DNA of 64,000 nt from contig NC_079881.1 of assembly GCF_029227915.1 (NCBI RefSeq), forward strand, positions 3,162,001-3,226,000, written 5' to 3'. The position numbers were made by a program, and so were the translations under genes. Below the pieces are notes generated by a model. That model was not told the origin of the DNA and made no database searches. It saw only the letters and a program-made list of their open reading frames with translations. Origin of the DNA: Hydractinia symbiolongicarpus. Its lineage: Eukaryota; Cnidaria; Hydrozoa; Anthoathecata; Hydractiniidae. Within the stretch, counting starts at the first letter, position 1, and the number at the start of each line of letters is the position of its first letter. Of this stretch, positions 21,680-35,479 are shown piece after piece.

Positions 21680-24600
21680 TTAAGAAAAATGTTATTTCTT
21701 GGAGTCCAATTGTCTCCTTTATCACATTTATCAGGTCACAGTCTAAAGTTAGTTCAATTAAGTCCCACAGTCAATCGTTTCATTGTTAAAAGCGATGCAA
21801 CCTAGTAACATCAAAAATGTCGCCAAATACATGTTGGTACGAGTATGTGACCCAACCGATGTAACTGAAACGGACTGACACCGTTAAAAAGTCAATGAAA
21901 AGCAGTTTTTGAAACTGTCGCTATTTCATCAGCGCGCGATAACGGCTAGGATTGGTCCCACAGTAAAAAATGACTTATTAATCTAAATTTTTAAATGAAG
22001 CGCCACCACAGTGCCCAGTGTAATCGCTGTGTTCCGGAAATCATGTCAAATTAAGAAGAATGTCATTTCTTAAAGTCCAATTTTCTCATTTATCACATTT
22101 ATCAGGTCACAGTCCAATGTTAGTTCAATTAAGTCCCACAGTTAATTGTTTCATTGTTAAAAGCGATGCAACCTAGTAACATCAAAAATGTCGCCAAATA
22201 CATGTTGGTACGAATATGTGACCCAACCGATGTAACTGAAACGGACTGACACCGTTAAAAAGTCAATGAAATGCAGTTTTTGAAACTGTCGCTATTTCAT
22301 CAGCGCGCGATAACGGCTAGGATTGGTCCCACAGTAAAAAATGACTTATTAATCTAAATTTTTAAATGAAGCGCTACCACAGTGCCCAGTGTAATCGCTG
22401 TGTTCCGGAAATCATGTCAAATTAAGAAGAATGTCATTTCTTAAAGTCCAATTTTCTCATTTATCACATTTATCAGGTCACAGTCCAATGTTAGTTCAAT
22501 TAAGTCCCACAGTCAATCGTTTCACTTTTAAAAGCAATGCAACCCAGTAATATGAGGAAAATATCGCTAAATACATGTTGGTACGAATATGTGACACAAC
22601 CGTTGAAATCCAAACGGACTGACACCGTTAGAAAGTCAGTGAAATGTAGTATTTGAAACTTTCTCTATTTCTTCCGCGCGCGCTAACGGCTGCGATTGGT
22701 CCCATATTAAAAAAATGACTTTTTTATATTAATTCTTAAATGAAGCGCTACCACAGCGCCCACTGAAATCGCTGAGTTTCGGCAATCATGTCAAATTGAG
22801 AAGAATGTAATTTCTTGGAGTCCAATTGTCTCCTTTATGACATTTATCAGGTCACAGTCCAAAGTTAGTTCAATTAAGTCCCACAGTCAATCGTTTCACT
22901 GTTAAAAGCGATGCAACCTAGTAATATCAGATAAATATCGCTAAATACATGTTGGCATGAATATGTGACCCAACCGTTGTAACTCAAACGGACTGACACC
23001 GTTAGAAAGTCAATGAAATGTAGTTTTTGAAACTGTCGCTATTTTTTCAGCTCGCAATAACGGATAGGATTGGTCCCAAAGTAAAGAATGATTTATTTAT
23101 CTAAATAGTTAAATGAAGCGCTACCACAGCGCCCAGTGTAATCGCTGAGTTCCGGCAATCACGTCAAGTTAAGAAGAATGTTACTTCTTGGAGTCCAATT
23201 GTCACATTTGTCACATTTATCTGGTCACAGTCCCATGTTAGTTCAATTAAGTCCCACAATCAATCGTTTCATTGTTAAAAGCGATGCAACCTAGTAATAT
23301 CATAAATGTCGCTAAATACATGTTGGTACGAATATGTGACCCAACCGTTGTAACTCAAACGACTGACACCGTTAGAAAGTCAATGAAATGTATTTTTTGA
23401 AACTGTCGCTATTTCTTTAGCTCGCGATAACGGATAAGACTGGTCCCACAGTAAAGAATGATTTATTTATCTAAATATTTAAATGAAGCGCTACCAAAGC
23501 GCCCAGTGTAATCGCTGAGTTCCGGGAATCAGGTCAAATTAAGAAGAATGTTATTTCTTGGAATCCAATTGTCTCATTTATCACATTTATCAGGGCACAG
23601 TCCAAAGTTAGTTCAATTAAGTCCCACAGTCATCCGTTTCACTGTTAAAAGCGATGCAACCTAGTAACATCAGAAAAAAATTCGCTAAATACATATTGGT
23701 ACGACTATGTGACCCAACCGTTGTAACTCAAACGGACTTACACCGTTAGAAAGTCAATGAAATGTTGTTTTTGAAACTGTCGTTATTTCTTCAGCGCGCA
23801 ATAACGGCTAGGAAAGGTCCCGCAGTAAAAAATGACTTATTAATCTAAACTTTTAAATGAAGCGCTACCACAGCGCCCATTGTAATCGCTGAGTTCTGGC
23901 AATCATGTCAAAATAAGAAGAATGTTATTTCTTGGAGTCCAATTTTCCCATTTATCACATTTATCAGGTCACAGTCCAAAGTTAGTTCAATTAAGTCCCA
24001 CAGTCAATCGTTTCACTGTTAAAAGCGATGCAACCTAGTAATATCAGATAAATATCGCTAAATACATGTTGGTACGAATATGTGACCCAACCGTTGAAAC
24101 TCAAACGGACTGAATGAAATGTAGTTTTTGAAACTGTCGCTATTTCTTCAGCGCGCCCTAACGGCTAGGATTGGTCCCACATTAAAAAAATGATTTTTTT
24201 ATCTTTAATCTTAAATGAAGCGCTACCACAGCGGCCAGTGTAATCGCTGAGTTCCGGCAATCACGTCAAGTTAAGAAGAATGTTACTTCTTGGAGTCCAA
24301 TTGTCACATTAGTCACATTTATCAGGTCACAGTCCCATGTTAGTTCAATTAAGTCCCACAGTCAATCGTTTCATTGTTAAAAGCGATGCAACCTAGTAAT
24401 ATCATAAATGTCGCTAAATACATGTTGGTACGAATATGTGACCCAACTGTTGTAACTCAAACGGACTGACACCGTTAAAATGTCAATGAAATGCAGTTTT
24501 TGAAACTGTCGCTATTTCATCAGCGCGCAATAACGGCTAGGATTGGTCCCACAGTAAAAAATGACTTATTAATCTAAATTTTTAAATGAAGCGCTACCAC

Positions 24601-24750
24601 AGTGTTCAGTGTAATCTCTGAGTTCCGGCAATCATGTCAAATTAAGAAGAATGTTATTTCTTGGAGTCCAATTTTCTCATTTATTACATTTATCAGGTCA
24701 CAGTCCAATGTTAGTTCAATTAAGTCCCACAGTCAATCGTTTCACTTTTA
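21680..24750 (+). repeat. Higher-order copy F1 (offset ~4.44 kb, 12 monomers)
   Basis: Matches about 26120-29190 at 4438-4439 bp. Markers are GTTAAT.GTTTCATTG (22141 and 26579), CTCGCAATAACGG (23051 and 27490) and CAGAAAAAAATTCGC (23671 and 28110). GTTGGCATGAATATG units recur within it. No non-satellite sequence was seen. Confidence 0.85.
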
Positions 24751-24796
24751 AAAGCAATGCAACCTAGTAATATGAGGAAAATATCGCTAAATACAT

Positions 24797-26100
24797 GTTG
24801 GTGTGAATATGTGACCCAATCGTTGTTACTCAAACGGACTGACAAGGTTAGAAAGTCAATGAAATTTAGTTTTTGAAACTGTCGCTATTTCATCAGCGCG
24901 CGATAACGGCTAGGATTGGTCCCACAGTAAAAAATGACTTTTTTATATTGATTCTTAAATAAATCGCTACCACAGTGCTCAGTGTAATCGCTGAGTTCCG
25001 GCAATCACGTCAAGTTAAGAAGAATGTTACTTCTTGGAGTCCAATTGTCTCATTTGTCACATTTATCAGGTCACAGTCCAAAGTTAGTTCAATTAAGTCC
25101 CACAGTCAATCGTTTCACTTTTAAAAGCGATGCAACCTAGTAATATGAGAAAAATATCGCTTAATACATATTGGTACGAATATGTGACTCAACCGTTGAA
25201 ACTCAAACGGACTGACACCGTGAGAAAGTCAGTGATATGTAGTATTTCAAACTTTCTCTATTTCTTCAGCGCGCGCTACCGGCTAGGATTGGTCCCACAT
25301 TAAAAAAATGACATTTTATATTAATTCTTAAATGAAGCGCTACCACTGCGCCCAGAGTAATCGCTGAGTTTCGGCAATCATGTCAAATTAAAAAGAATGT
25401 TATTTCTTGGAGTCCAATTGTCTCATTTATCACGTTTAACAGGTCACAGTCCAAAGTTAATTCAATTAAGTCCCACAGTCAATCTTTCACTGTTAAAAGC
25501 GATGCAACCTAGTAATATCAGATAAATATCGCTAAATACATGTTGGTACGAATATGTGACCCAACCGTTGTAACTCAAACGGACTGACACCGTTAGAAAG
25601 TCAATGAAATGTAGTTTTTGAAACTGTCGCTATTTCTTCAGCTCGCGATAACGGATAGGACTGGTCCCACAGTAAAGAATGATTTATTTATCTAAATATT
25701 TAAATGAAGCGCTACCAAAGCGCCCAGTGTAATCGCTGAGTTCCGGGAATCACGTCAAAATAAGAAGAATGTTATTTCTTGGAGTCCAATTTTCCCATTT
25801 ATCACATTTATCAGGTCACAGTCCAAAGTTAGTTCAATTAAGTCCCACAGTCAATCGTTTCACTGTTAAAAGCGATGCAACCTAGTAATATCAGATAAAT
25901 ATCGCTAAATACATGTTGGTACGAATATGTGACCCAACCGTTGAAACTCAAACGGACTGAATGAAATGTAGTTTTTGAAACTGTCGCTATTTCTTCAGCG
26001 CGCGCTAACCGCTAGGATTGGTCCCACATTAAAAAAATGATTTTTTTATCTTTAATCTTAAATGAAGCGCTACCAAAGCGGCCAGTGTAATCGCTGAGTT
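24797..26100 (+). repeat. Long-range higher-order copy E2 (offset ~5.56 kb)
   Basis: Counterpart of 19241-20600. It carries the same chain of private variants, including CTTAATACATATTGG near 25160 and the 16-bp deletion near 25958. After about 26100 it switches to the unit order seen at 21.68 kb, so two higher-order copies abut here. Confidence 0.8.
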
Positions 26101-26119
26101 CCGGCAATCACGTCAAATT

Positions 26120-29100
26120 AAGAAAAATGTTATTTCTTGGAGTCCAATTGTCTCCTTTATCACATTTATCAGGTCACAGTCTAAAGTTAGTTCAATTAAG
26201 TCCCACAGTCAATCGTTTCATTGTTAAGGGCGATGCAACCTAGTAACATCAAAAATGTCGCCAAATACATGTTGGTACGAGTATGTGACCCAACCGATGT
26301 AACTGAAACGGACTGACACCGTTAAAAAGTCAATGAAAAGCAGTTTTTGAAACTGTCGCTATTTCATCAGCGCGCGATAACGGCTAGGATTGGTCCCACA
26401 GTAAAAAATGACTTATTAATCTAAATTTTTAAATGAAGCGCTACCACAGTGCCCAGTGTAATCGCTGTGTTCCGGAAATCATGTCAAATTAAGAAGAATG
26501 TCATTTCTTAAAGTCCAATTTTCTCATTTATCACATTTATCAGGTCACAGTCCAATGTTAGTTCAATTAAGTCCCACAGTTAATCGTTTCATTGTTAAAA
26601 GCGATGCAACCTAGTAACATCAAAAATGTCGCCAAATACATGTTGGTACGAATATGTGACCCAACCGATGTAACTGAAACGGACTGACACCGTTAAAAAA
26701 GTCAATGAAATGCAGTTTTTGAAACTGTCGCTATTTCATCAGCGCGCGATAACGGCTAGGATTGGTCCCACAGTAAAAAATGACTTATTAATCTAAATTT
26801 TTAAATGAAGCGCTACCACAGTGCCCAGTGTAATCGCTGTGTTCCGGAAATCATGTCAAATTAAGAAGAATGTCATTTCTTAAAGTCCAATTTTCTCATT
26901 TATCACATTTATCAGGTCACAGTCCAATGTTAGTTCAATTAAGTCCCACAGTCAATCGTTTCACTTTTAAAAGCAATGCAACCCAGTAATATGAGGAAAA
27001 TATCGCTAAATACATGTTGGTACGAATATGTGACACAACCGTTGAAATCCAAACGGACTGACACCGTTAGAAAGTCAGTGAAATGTAGTATTTGAAACTT
27101 TCTCTATTTCTTCCGCGCGCGCTAACGGCTGCGATTGGTCCCACATTAAAAAAATAACTTTTTTATATTAATTCTTAAATAAAGCGCTACCACAGCGCCC
27201 AGTGTAATCGCTGAGTTTCGGCAATCATGTCAAATTGAGAAGAATGTAATTTCTTGGAGTCCAATTGTCTCCTTTATGACATTTATCAGGTCACAGTCCA
27301 AAGTTAGTTCAATTAAGTCCCACAGTCAATCGTTTCACTGTTAAAAGCGATGCAACCTAGTAATATCAGATAAATATCGCTAAATACATGTTGGCATGAA
27401 TATGTGACCCAACCGTTGTAACTCAAACGGACTGACACCGTTAGTAAGTCAATGAAATGTAGTTCTTGAAACTGTCGCTATTTCTTCAGCTCGCAATAAC
27501 GGATAGGATTGGTCCCAAAGTAAAGAATGATTTATTTATCTAAATAGTTAAATGAAGCGCTACCACAGCGCCCAGTGTAATCGCTGAGTTCCGGCAATCA
27601 CGTCAAGTTAAGAAGAATGTTACTTCTTGGAGTCCAATTGTCACATTTGTCACATTTATCTGGTCACAGTCCCATGTTAGTTCAATTAAGTCCCACAATC
27701 AATCGTTTCATTGTTAAAAGCGATGCAACCTAGTAATATCATAAATGTCGCTAAATACATGTTGGTACGAATATGTGACCCAACCGTTATAACTCAAACG
27801 ACTGACACCGTTAGAAAGTCAATGAAATGTATTTTTTGAAACTGTCGCTATTTCTTTAGCTCGCCATAACGGATAGGACTGGTCCCACAGTAAAGAATGA
27901 TTTATTTATCTAAATATTTAAATGAAGCGCTACCAAAGCGCCCAGTGTAATCTCTGAGTTCCGGAAATCAGGTCAAATTAAGAAGAATGTTATTTCTTGG
28001 AATCCAATTGTCTCATTTATCACATTTATCAGGGCACAGTCCAAAGTTAGTTCAATTAAGTCCCACAGTCAATCGTTTCACTGTTAAAAGCGATGCAACC
28101 TAGTAACATCAGAAAAAAATTCGCTAAATACATATTGGTACGACTATGTGACCCAACCGTTGTAACTCAAACGGACTTACACCGTTAGAAAGTCAATGAA
28201 ATGTTGTTTTTGAAACTGTCGTTATTTCTTCAGCGCGCAATAACGGCTAGGAAAGGTCCCGCAGTAAAAAATGACTTATTAATCTAAACTTTTAAATGAA
28301 GCGCTACCACAGCGCCCAGTGTAATCGCTGAGTTCTGGCAATCATGTCAAAATAAGAAGAATGTTATTTCTTGGAGTCCAATTTTCCCATTTATCACATT
28401 TATCAGGTCACAGTCCAAAGTTAGTTCAATTAAGTCCCACAGTCAATCGTTTCACTGTTAAAAGTGATGCAACCTAGTAATATCAGATAAATATCGCTAA
28501 ATACATGTTGGTACGAATATGTGACCCAACCGTTGAAACTCAAACGGACTGAATGAAATGTAGTTTTTGAAACTGTCGCTATTTCTTCAGCGCGCGCTAA
28601 CGGCTAGGATTGGTCCCACATTAAAAAAATGATTTTTTTATCTTTAATCTTAAATGAAGCGCTACCACAGCGGCCAGTGTAATCGCTGAGTTCCGGCAAT
28701 CACGTCAAGTTAAGAAGAATGTTACTTCTTGGAGTCCAATTGTCACATTAGTCACATTTATCAGGTCACAGTCCCATGTTAGTTCAATTAAGTCCCACAG
28801 TCAATCGTTTCATTGTTAAAAGCGATGCAACTTAGTAATATCATAAATGTCGCTAAATACATGTTGGTACGAATATGTGACCCAACTGTTGTAACTCAAA
28901 CGGACTGACACCGTTAAAATGTCAATGAAATGCAGTTTTTGAAACTGTCGCTATTTCATCAGCGCGCAATAACGGCTAGGATTGGTCCCACAGTAAAAAA
29001 TGACTTATTAATCTAAATTTTTAAATGAAGCGCTACCACAGTGCTCAGTGTAATCGCTGAGTTCCGGCAATCATGTCAAATTAAGAAGAATGTTATTTCT

Positions 29101-29190
29101 TGGAGTCCAATTTTCTCATTTATTACATTTATCAGGTCACAGTCCAATGTTAGTTCAATTAAGTCCCACAGTCAATCGTTTCACTTTTAA
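26120..29190 (+). repeat. Higher-order copy F2
   Basis: Copy of 21680-24750 with scattered single-base differences. Part of it (from about 27700) is present again at 32530-35240, offset about 4830 bp (13 monomers instead of 12). The one-monomer change is due to an extra unit inserted near 32.2-32.6 kb. Confidence 0.85.
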
Positions 29191-29829
29191 AAGCAATGCA
29201 ACCTAGTAATATGAGGAAAATATCGCTAAATACATGTTGGTACGAATATGTGACACAACCGTTGAAACTCACACGGACTGACACCGTTAAAAAGTCAGTG
29301 AAATGTAGTATTTGAAACTTTCTCTATTTCTTCAGCGCGCGCTAACGGCTGCGATTGGTCCCACATTAAAAAAATGACTTTTTTATATTAATTCTTAAAT
29401 GAAGCGCTACCACAGCGCCCACTGAAATCGCTGAGTTTCGGCAATCATGTCAAATTGAGAAGAATGTAATTTCTTGGAGTCCAATTGTCTCCTTTATGAC
29501 ATTTATCAGGTCACAGTCCAAAGTTAGTTCAATTAAGTCCCACAGTCAATCGTTTCACTGTTAAAAGCGATGCAACCTAGTAATATCAGATAAATATCGC
29601 TAAATACATGTTGGCATGAATATGTGACCCAACCGTTGTAACTCAAACGGACTGACACCGTTAGAAAGTCAATGAAATGTAGTTTTTGAAACTGTCGCTA
29701 TTTCTTCAGCTTGCGATAACGGATAGGATTGGTCCCACAGTAAAGAATGATTTATTTATCTAAATATTTAAATGAAGCGCTACCACAGCGCCCAGTGTAA
29801 TCGCTGAGTTCCGGCAATCACGTCAAATT

Positions 29830-31900
29830 AAGAAAAATGTTATTTCTTGGAGTCCAATTGTCTCCTTTATCACATTTATCAGGTCACAGTCCAAAGTTAA
29901 TTCAAATAAGTCCCACAGCCAATCTTTCACTGTTAAAAGCGATGCAACCTAGTAATATCAGATAAATATCGCTAAATACATGTTGGCATGAATATGTGAC
30001 CCAACCGTTGTAACTCAAACGGACTGACACCGTTAGAAAGTCAATGAAATGTAGTTTTTGAAACTGTCGCTATTTCTTCAGCTCGCGATAACGGATAGGA
30101 TTGGTCCCAAAGTAAAGAATGATTTATTTTTCTAAATATTTAAATGAAGCGCTACCACAGCGCCCAGTGTAATCGCTGAGTTCCGGCAATCACGTCAAAT
30201 TAAGAAAAATGTTATTTCTTGGAGTCCAATTGTCTCCTTTATCACATTTATCAGGTCACAGTCCAAGGTTAGTTCAATTAAGTCCAACAGTCAATCGTTT
30301 CACTGTTAAAAGCGATGCAACCTAGTAATATCAGATAAATATCGCTAAATACATGTTGGTACGAATATGTGACCCAACCGTTGAAACTCAAACGGACTGA
30401 CAAGGTTAGAAAGTCAATGAAATGCAGTTTTTGAAACTGTCGCTATTTCATCAGCGCGCGATAACGGCTAGGATTGGTCCCACAGTAAAAAATGACTTAT
30501 TAATCTAAATTTTTAAATGAAGCGCTCCCACAGTGCCCAGTGTAATCGCTGTGTTCCGGAAATCATGTCAAATTAAGAAGAATGTCATTTCTTAAAGTCC
30601 AATTTTCTCATTTATCACATTTATCAGGTCACAGTCCAATGTTAGTTCAATTAAGTCGCACAGTCAATCGTTTCACTTTTAAAAGCAATGCAACCCAGTA
30701 ATATGAGGAAAATATCGCTAAATACATGTTGGTACGAATATGTGTCCCAACCGTTGAAACTCAAACGGACTGACACCGTTAGAAAGTTAGTGAAATGTAG
30801 TATTTGAAACTTTCTCTATTTCTTCCGCGCGCGCTAACGGCTGCGATTGGTCCCACATTAAAAAAATGACTTTTTTATATTAATTCTTAAATGAACCGCT
30901 ACCACAGCGCCCACTGAAATCGCTGAGTTTCGGCAATCATGTCAAATTGAGAAGAATGTAATTTCTTGGAGTCCAATTGTCTCCTTTATGACATTTATCA
31001 GGTCACAGTCCAAAGTTAGTTCAGTTAAGTCCCACAGTCAATCGTTTCACTGTTAAAAGCGATGCAACCTAGTAATATCAGATAAATATCGCTAAATACA
31101 TGTTGGCATGAATATGTGACCCAACCGTTGTAACTCAAACGGACTGACACCGTTAGAAAGTCAATGAAATGTAGTTTTTGAAACTGTCGCTATTTCTTCA
31201 GCTCGCAATAACGGATAGGATTGGTCCGAAAGTAAAGAATGATTTATTTATCTAAATAGTTAAATGAAGCGCTACCACAGCGCCCAGTGTAATCGCTGAG
31301 TTCCGGCAATCACGTCAAATTAAGAAAAATGTTATTTCTTGGAGTCCAATTGTCTCCTTTATCACATTTATCAGGTCACAGTCCAAAGTTAATTCAATTA
31401 AGTCCCACAGCCAATCTTTCACTGTTAAAAGCGATGCAACCTAGTAATATCAGATAAATATCGCTAAATACATGTTGGCATGAATATGTGACCCAACCGT
31501 TGTAACTCAAACGGACTGACACCGTTAGAAAGTCAATGAAATGTAGTTTTTGAAACTGTCGCTATTTCTTCAGCTCGCGATAACGGATAGGATTGGTCCC
31601 AAAGTAAAGAATGATTTATTTATCTAAATATTTAAATGAAGCGCTACCACAGCGCCCAGTGTAATCGCTGAGTTCCGGCAATCACGTCAAATTAAGAAAA
31701 ATGTTATTTCTTGGAGTCCAATTGTCTCCTTTATCACATTTATCAGGTCACAGTCCAAGGTTAGTTCAATTAAGTCCAACAGTCAATCGTTTCACTGTTA
31801 AAAGCGATGCAACCTAGTAATATCAGATAAATATCGCTAAATACATGTTGGTACGAATATGTGACCCAACCGTTGAAACTCAAACAAACTGACAAGGTTA
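29830..31900 (+). repeat. Four-monomer copies (offset ~1490 bp)
   Basis: The private form CCCACAGCCAATCTTTCACTG and its neighbours (GGTCCCAAAGTAAAG, then CAAGGTTAG...AAGTCCAACAG) occur at about 29.83-30.40 kb and again at 31.32-31.90 kb. They recur near 34.75-35.24 kb, and the first marker also near 37.35 kb. Confidence 0.75.
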
Positions 31901-32529
31901 GAAAGTCAATGAAATGTAGTTTTTGAAACTGTCGCTATTTCTTCAGCGCGCGCTAACGGCTAGGATTGGTCCCACATTAAAAAAATGATTTTTTTTATCT
32001 TGATTCTTAAATGAAGCGCTACCACGGCGGCCAGTGTAATCGCTGAGTTCCGGCAATCACGTCAAGTTAAGAAGAATGTTACTTCTTGGAGTCCAATTGT
32101 CTCATTTGTCACATTTATCAGGTCACAGTCTAAAGTTAGTTCAATTAAGTCCCACAGTCAATCGTTTCATTGTTAAAAGCGATGCAACCTAGTAATATCA
32201 TAAATGTCGCTAAATACATGTTGGTACGAATATGTGACCCAACCGTTGTAACTCAAACGGACTGACACCGTTAGAAAGTCAATGAAATGTATTTTTTGAA
32301 ACTGTCGCTATTTCTTTAGCTCGCGATAACGGATAGGACTGGTCCCACAGTAAAGAATGATTTATTTATCTAAATATTTAAATGAAGCGCTACCAAAGCG
32401 CCCAGTGTAATCGCTGAGTTCCGGAAATCACGTCAAATTAAGAAGAATGTTATTTCTTGGAATCCAATTGTCTCATTTATCACATTTATCAGGGCACAGT
32501 CCAAAGTTAGTTCAATTAAGTCCCACAGT

Positions 32530-35240
32530 CAATCGTTTCATTGTTAAAAGCGATGCAACCTAGTAATATCATAAATGTCGCTAAATACATGTTGGTACGA
32601 ATATGTGTCCCAACCGTTGTAACTCAAACGGACTGACACCGTTAGAAAGTCAATGAAATGTATTTTTTGAAACTGTCGCTATTTCTTTAGCTCGCGATAA
32701 CGGATAGGACTGGTCCCACAGTAAAGAATGATTTATTTATCTAAATATTTAAATGAAGCGCTACCAAAGCGCCCAGTGTAATCGCTGAGTTCCGGGAATC
32801 ACGTCAAATTAAGAAGAATGTTATTTCTTGGAATCCAATTGTCTCATTTGTCACATTTATCAGGGCACAGTCCAAAGTTAGTTCAATTAAGTCCCACAGT
32901 CAATCGTTTCACTGTTAAAAGCGATGCAATCTAGTAACATCAGAAAAAAATTCGCTAAATACATATTGGTACGACTATGTGACCCAACCGTTGTAACTCA
33001 AACGGACTTACACCGTTAGAAAGTCAATGAAATGTTGTTTTTGAAACTGTCGTTATTTCTTCAGCGCGCAATAACGGCTAGGAAAGGTCCCGCAGTAAAA
33101 AATGACTTATTAATCTAAACTTTTAAATGAAGCGCTACCACAGCGCCCAGTGTAATCGCTGAGTTCTGGCAATCATGTCAAAATAAGAAGAATGTTATTT
33201 CTTGGAGTCCAATTTTCCCATTTATCACATTTATCAGGTCACAGTCCAAAGTTAGTTCAATTAAGTCCCACATTCAATCGTTTCACTGTTAAAAGCGATG
33301 CAACCTAGTAATATCAGATAAATATCGCTAAATACATGTTGGTACGAATATGTGACCCAACCGTTGAAACTCAAACGGACTGAATGAAATTTAGTTTTTG
33401 AAACTGTCGCTATTTCTTCAGCGCGCGCTAACGGCTAGGATTGGTCCCACATTAAAAAAATGATTTTTTTATCTTTAATCTTAAATGAAGCGCTACCACA
33501 GCGGCCAGTGTAATCGCTGAGTTCCGGCAATCACGTCAAGTTAAGAAAAATGTTACTTCTTGGAGTCCAATTGTCACATTAGTCATATTTATCAGGTCAC
33601 AGTCCCATGTTAGTTCAATTAAGTCCCACAGTCAATCGTTTCATTGTTAACAGCGATGCAACCTAGTAATATCATAAATGTCGCTAAATACATGCTGGTA
33701 CGAATATGTGACCCAACTGTTGTAACTCAAACGGACTGACACCGTTAAAATGTCAATGAAATGCAGTTTTTGAAACTGTCGCTATTTCATCATCGCGCAA
33801 TAACGGCTAGGATTGGTCCCACAGTAAAAAATGACTTATTAATCTAAATTTTTAAATGAAGCGCTACCACAGTGCTCAGTGTAATCGCTGAGTTCCGGCA
33901 ATCATGTCAAATTAAGAAGAATGGTATTTCTTCGAGTCCAATTTTCTCATTTATTACATTTATCAGGTCACAGTCCAATGTTAGTTCAATTAAGTCCCAC
34001 AGTCAATCGTTTCACTTTTAAAAGCAATGCAACCTAGTAATATGAGGAAAATATCGCTAAATACATGTTGGTACGAATATGTGACACAACCGTTGAAACT
34101 CACACGGACTGACACCGTTAAAAAGTCAGTGAAATGTAGTATTTGAAACTTTCTCTATTTCTTCAGCGCGCGCTAACGGCTGCGATTGGTCCCACATTAA
34201 AAAAATGACTTTTTTTTATTAATTCTTAAATGAAGCGCTACCACAGCGCCCACTGAAATCGCTGAGTTTCGGCAATCATGTCAAATTGAGAAGAATGTAA
34301 TTTCTTGGAGTCCAATTGTCTCCTTTATGACATTTATCAGGTCACAGTCCAAAGTTAGTTCAATTAAGTCCCACAGTCAATCGTTTCACTGTTAAAAGCG
34401 ATGCAACCTAGTAATATCAGATAAATATCGCTAAATACATGTTGGCATGAATATGTGACCCAACCGTTGTAACTCAAACGGACTGACACCGTTAGAAAGT
34501 CAATGAAATGTAGTTTTTGAAACTGTCGCTATTTCTTCAGCTCGCGATAACGGATAGGATTGGTCCCACAGTAAAGAATGATTTATTTATCTAAATATTT
34601 AAATGAAGCGCTACCACAGCGCCCAGTGTAATCGCTGAGTTCCGGCAATCACGTCAAATTAAGAAAAATGTTATTTCTTGGAGTCCAATTGTCTCCTTTA
34701 TCACATTTATCAGGTCACAGTCCAAAGTTAATTCAATTAAGTCCCACAGCCAATCTTTCACTGTTAAAAGCGATGCAACCTAGTAATATCAGATAAATAT
34801 CGCTAAATACATGTTGGCATGAATATGTGACCCAACCGTTGTAACTCAAACGGACTGACACCGTTAGAAAGTCAATGAAATGTAGTTTTTGAAACTGTCG
34901 CTATTTCTTCAGCTCGCGATAACGGATAGGATTGGTCCCAAAGTAAAGAATGATTTATTTATCTAAATATTTAAATGAAGCGCTACCACAGCGCCCAGTG
35001 TAATCGCTGAGTTCCGGCAATCACGTCAAATTAAGAAAAATGTTATTTCTTGGAGTCCAATTGTCTCTTTTATCACATTTATCAGGTCACAGTCCAAGGT
35101 TAGTTCAATTAAGTCCAACAGTCAATCGTTTCACTGTTAAAAGCGATGCAACCTAGTAATATCAGATAAATATCGCTAAATACATGTTGGTACGAATATG
35201 TGACCCAACCGTTGAAACTCAAACGGACTGACAAGGTTAG
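32530..35240 (+). repeat. Higher-order copy F3 (offset ~4.83 kb)
   Basis: Third copy of part of the F block, pairing with 27700-30410. Markers are CAGAAAAAAATTCGC at 32941, the 16-bp deletion form near 33381, and CCCACAGCCAATC near 34742. Divergence from the partner begins after GACAAGGTTAGAAAGTCAATG near 35240. Confidence 0.8.
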
Positions 35241-35479
35241 AAAGTCAATGAAATGTAGTTTTTGAAACTGTCGCTATTTCTTCAGCGCGCGCTAACGGCT
35301 AGGATTGGTCCCACATTAAAAAAATGATTTTTTTTATCTTGATTCTTAAATGAAGCGCTACCACGGCGGCCAGTGTAATCGCTGAGTTCCGGCAATCACG
35401 TCAAGTTAAGAAGAATGTTACTTCTTGGAGTCCAATCGTCTCATTTGTCACATTTATCAGGTCACAGTCTAAAGTTAGT

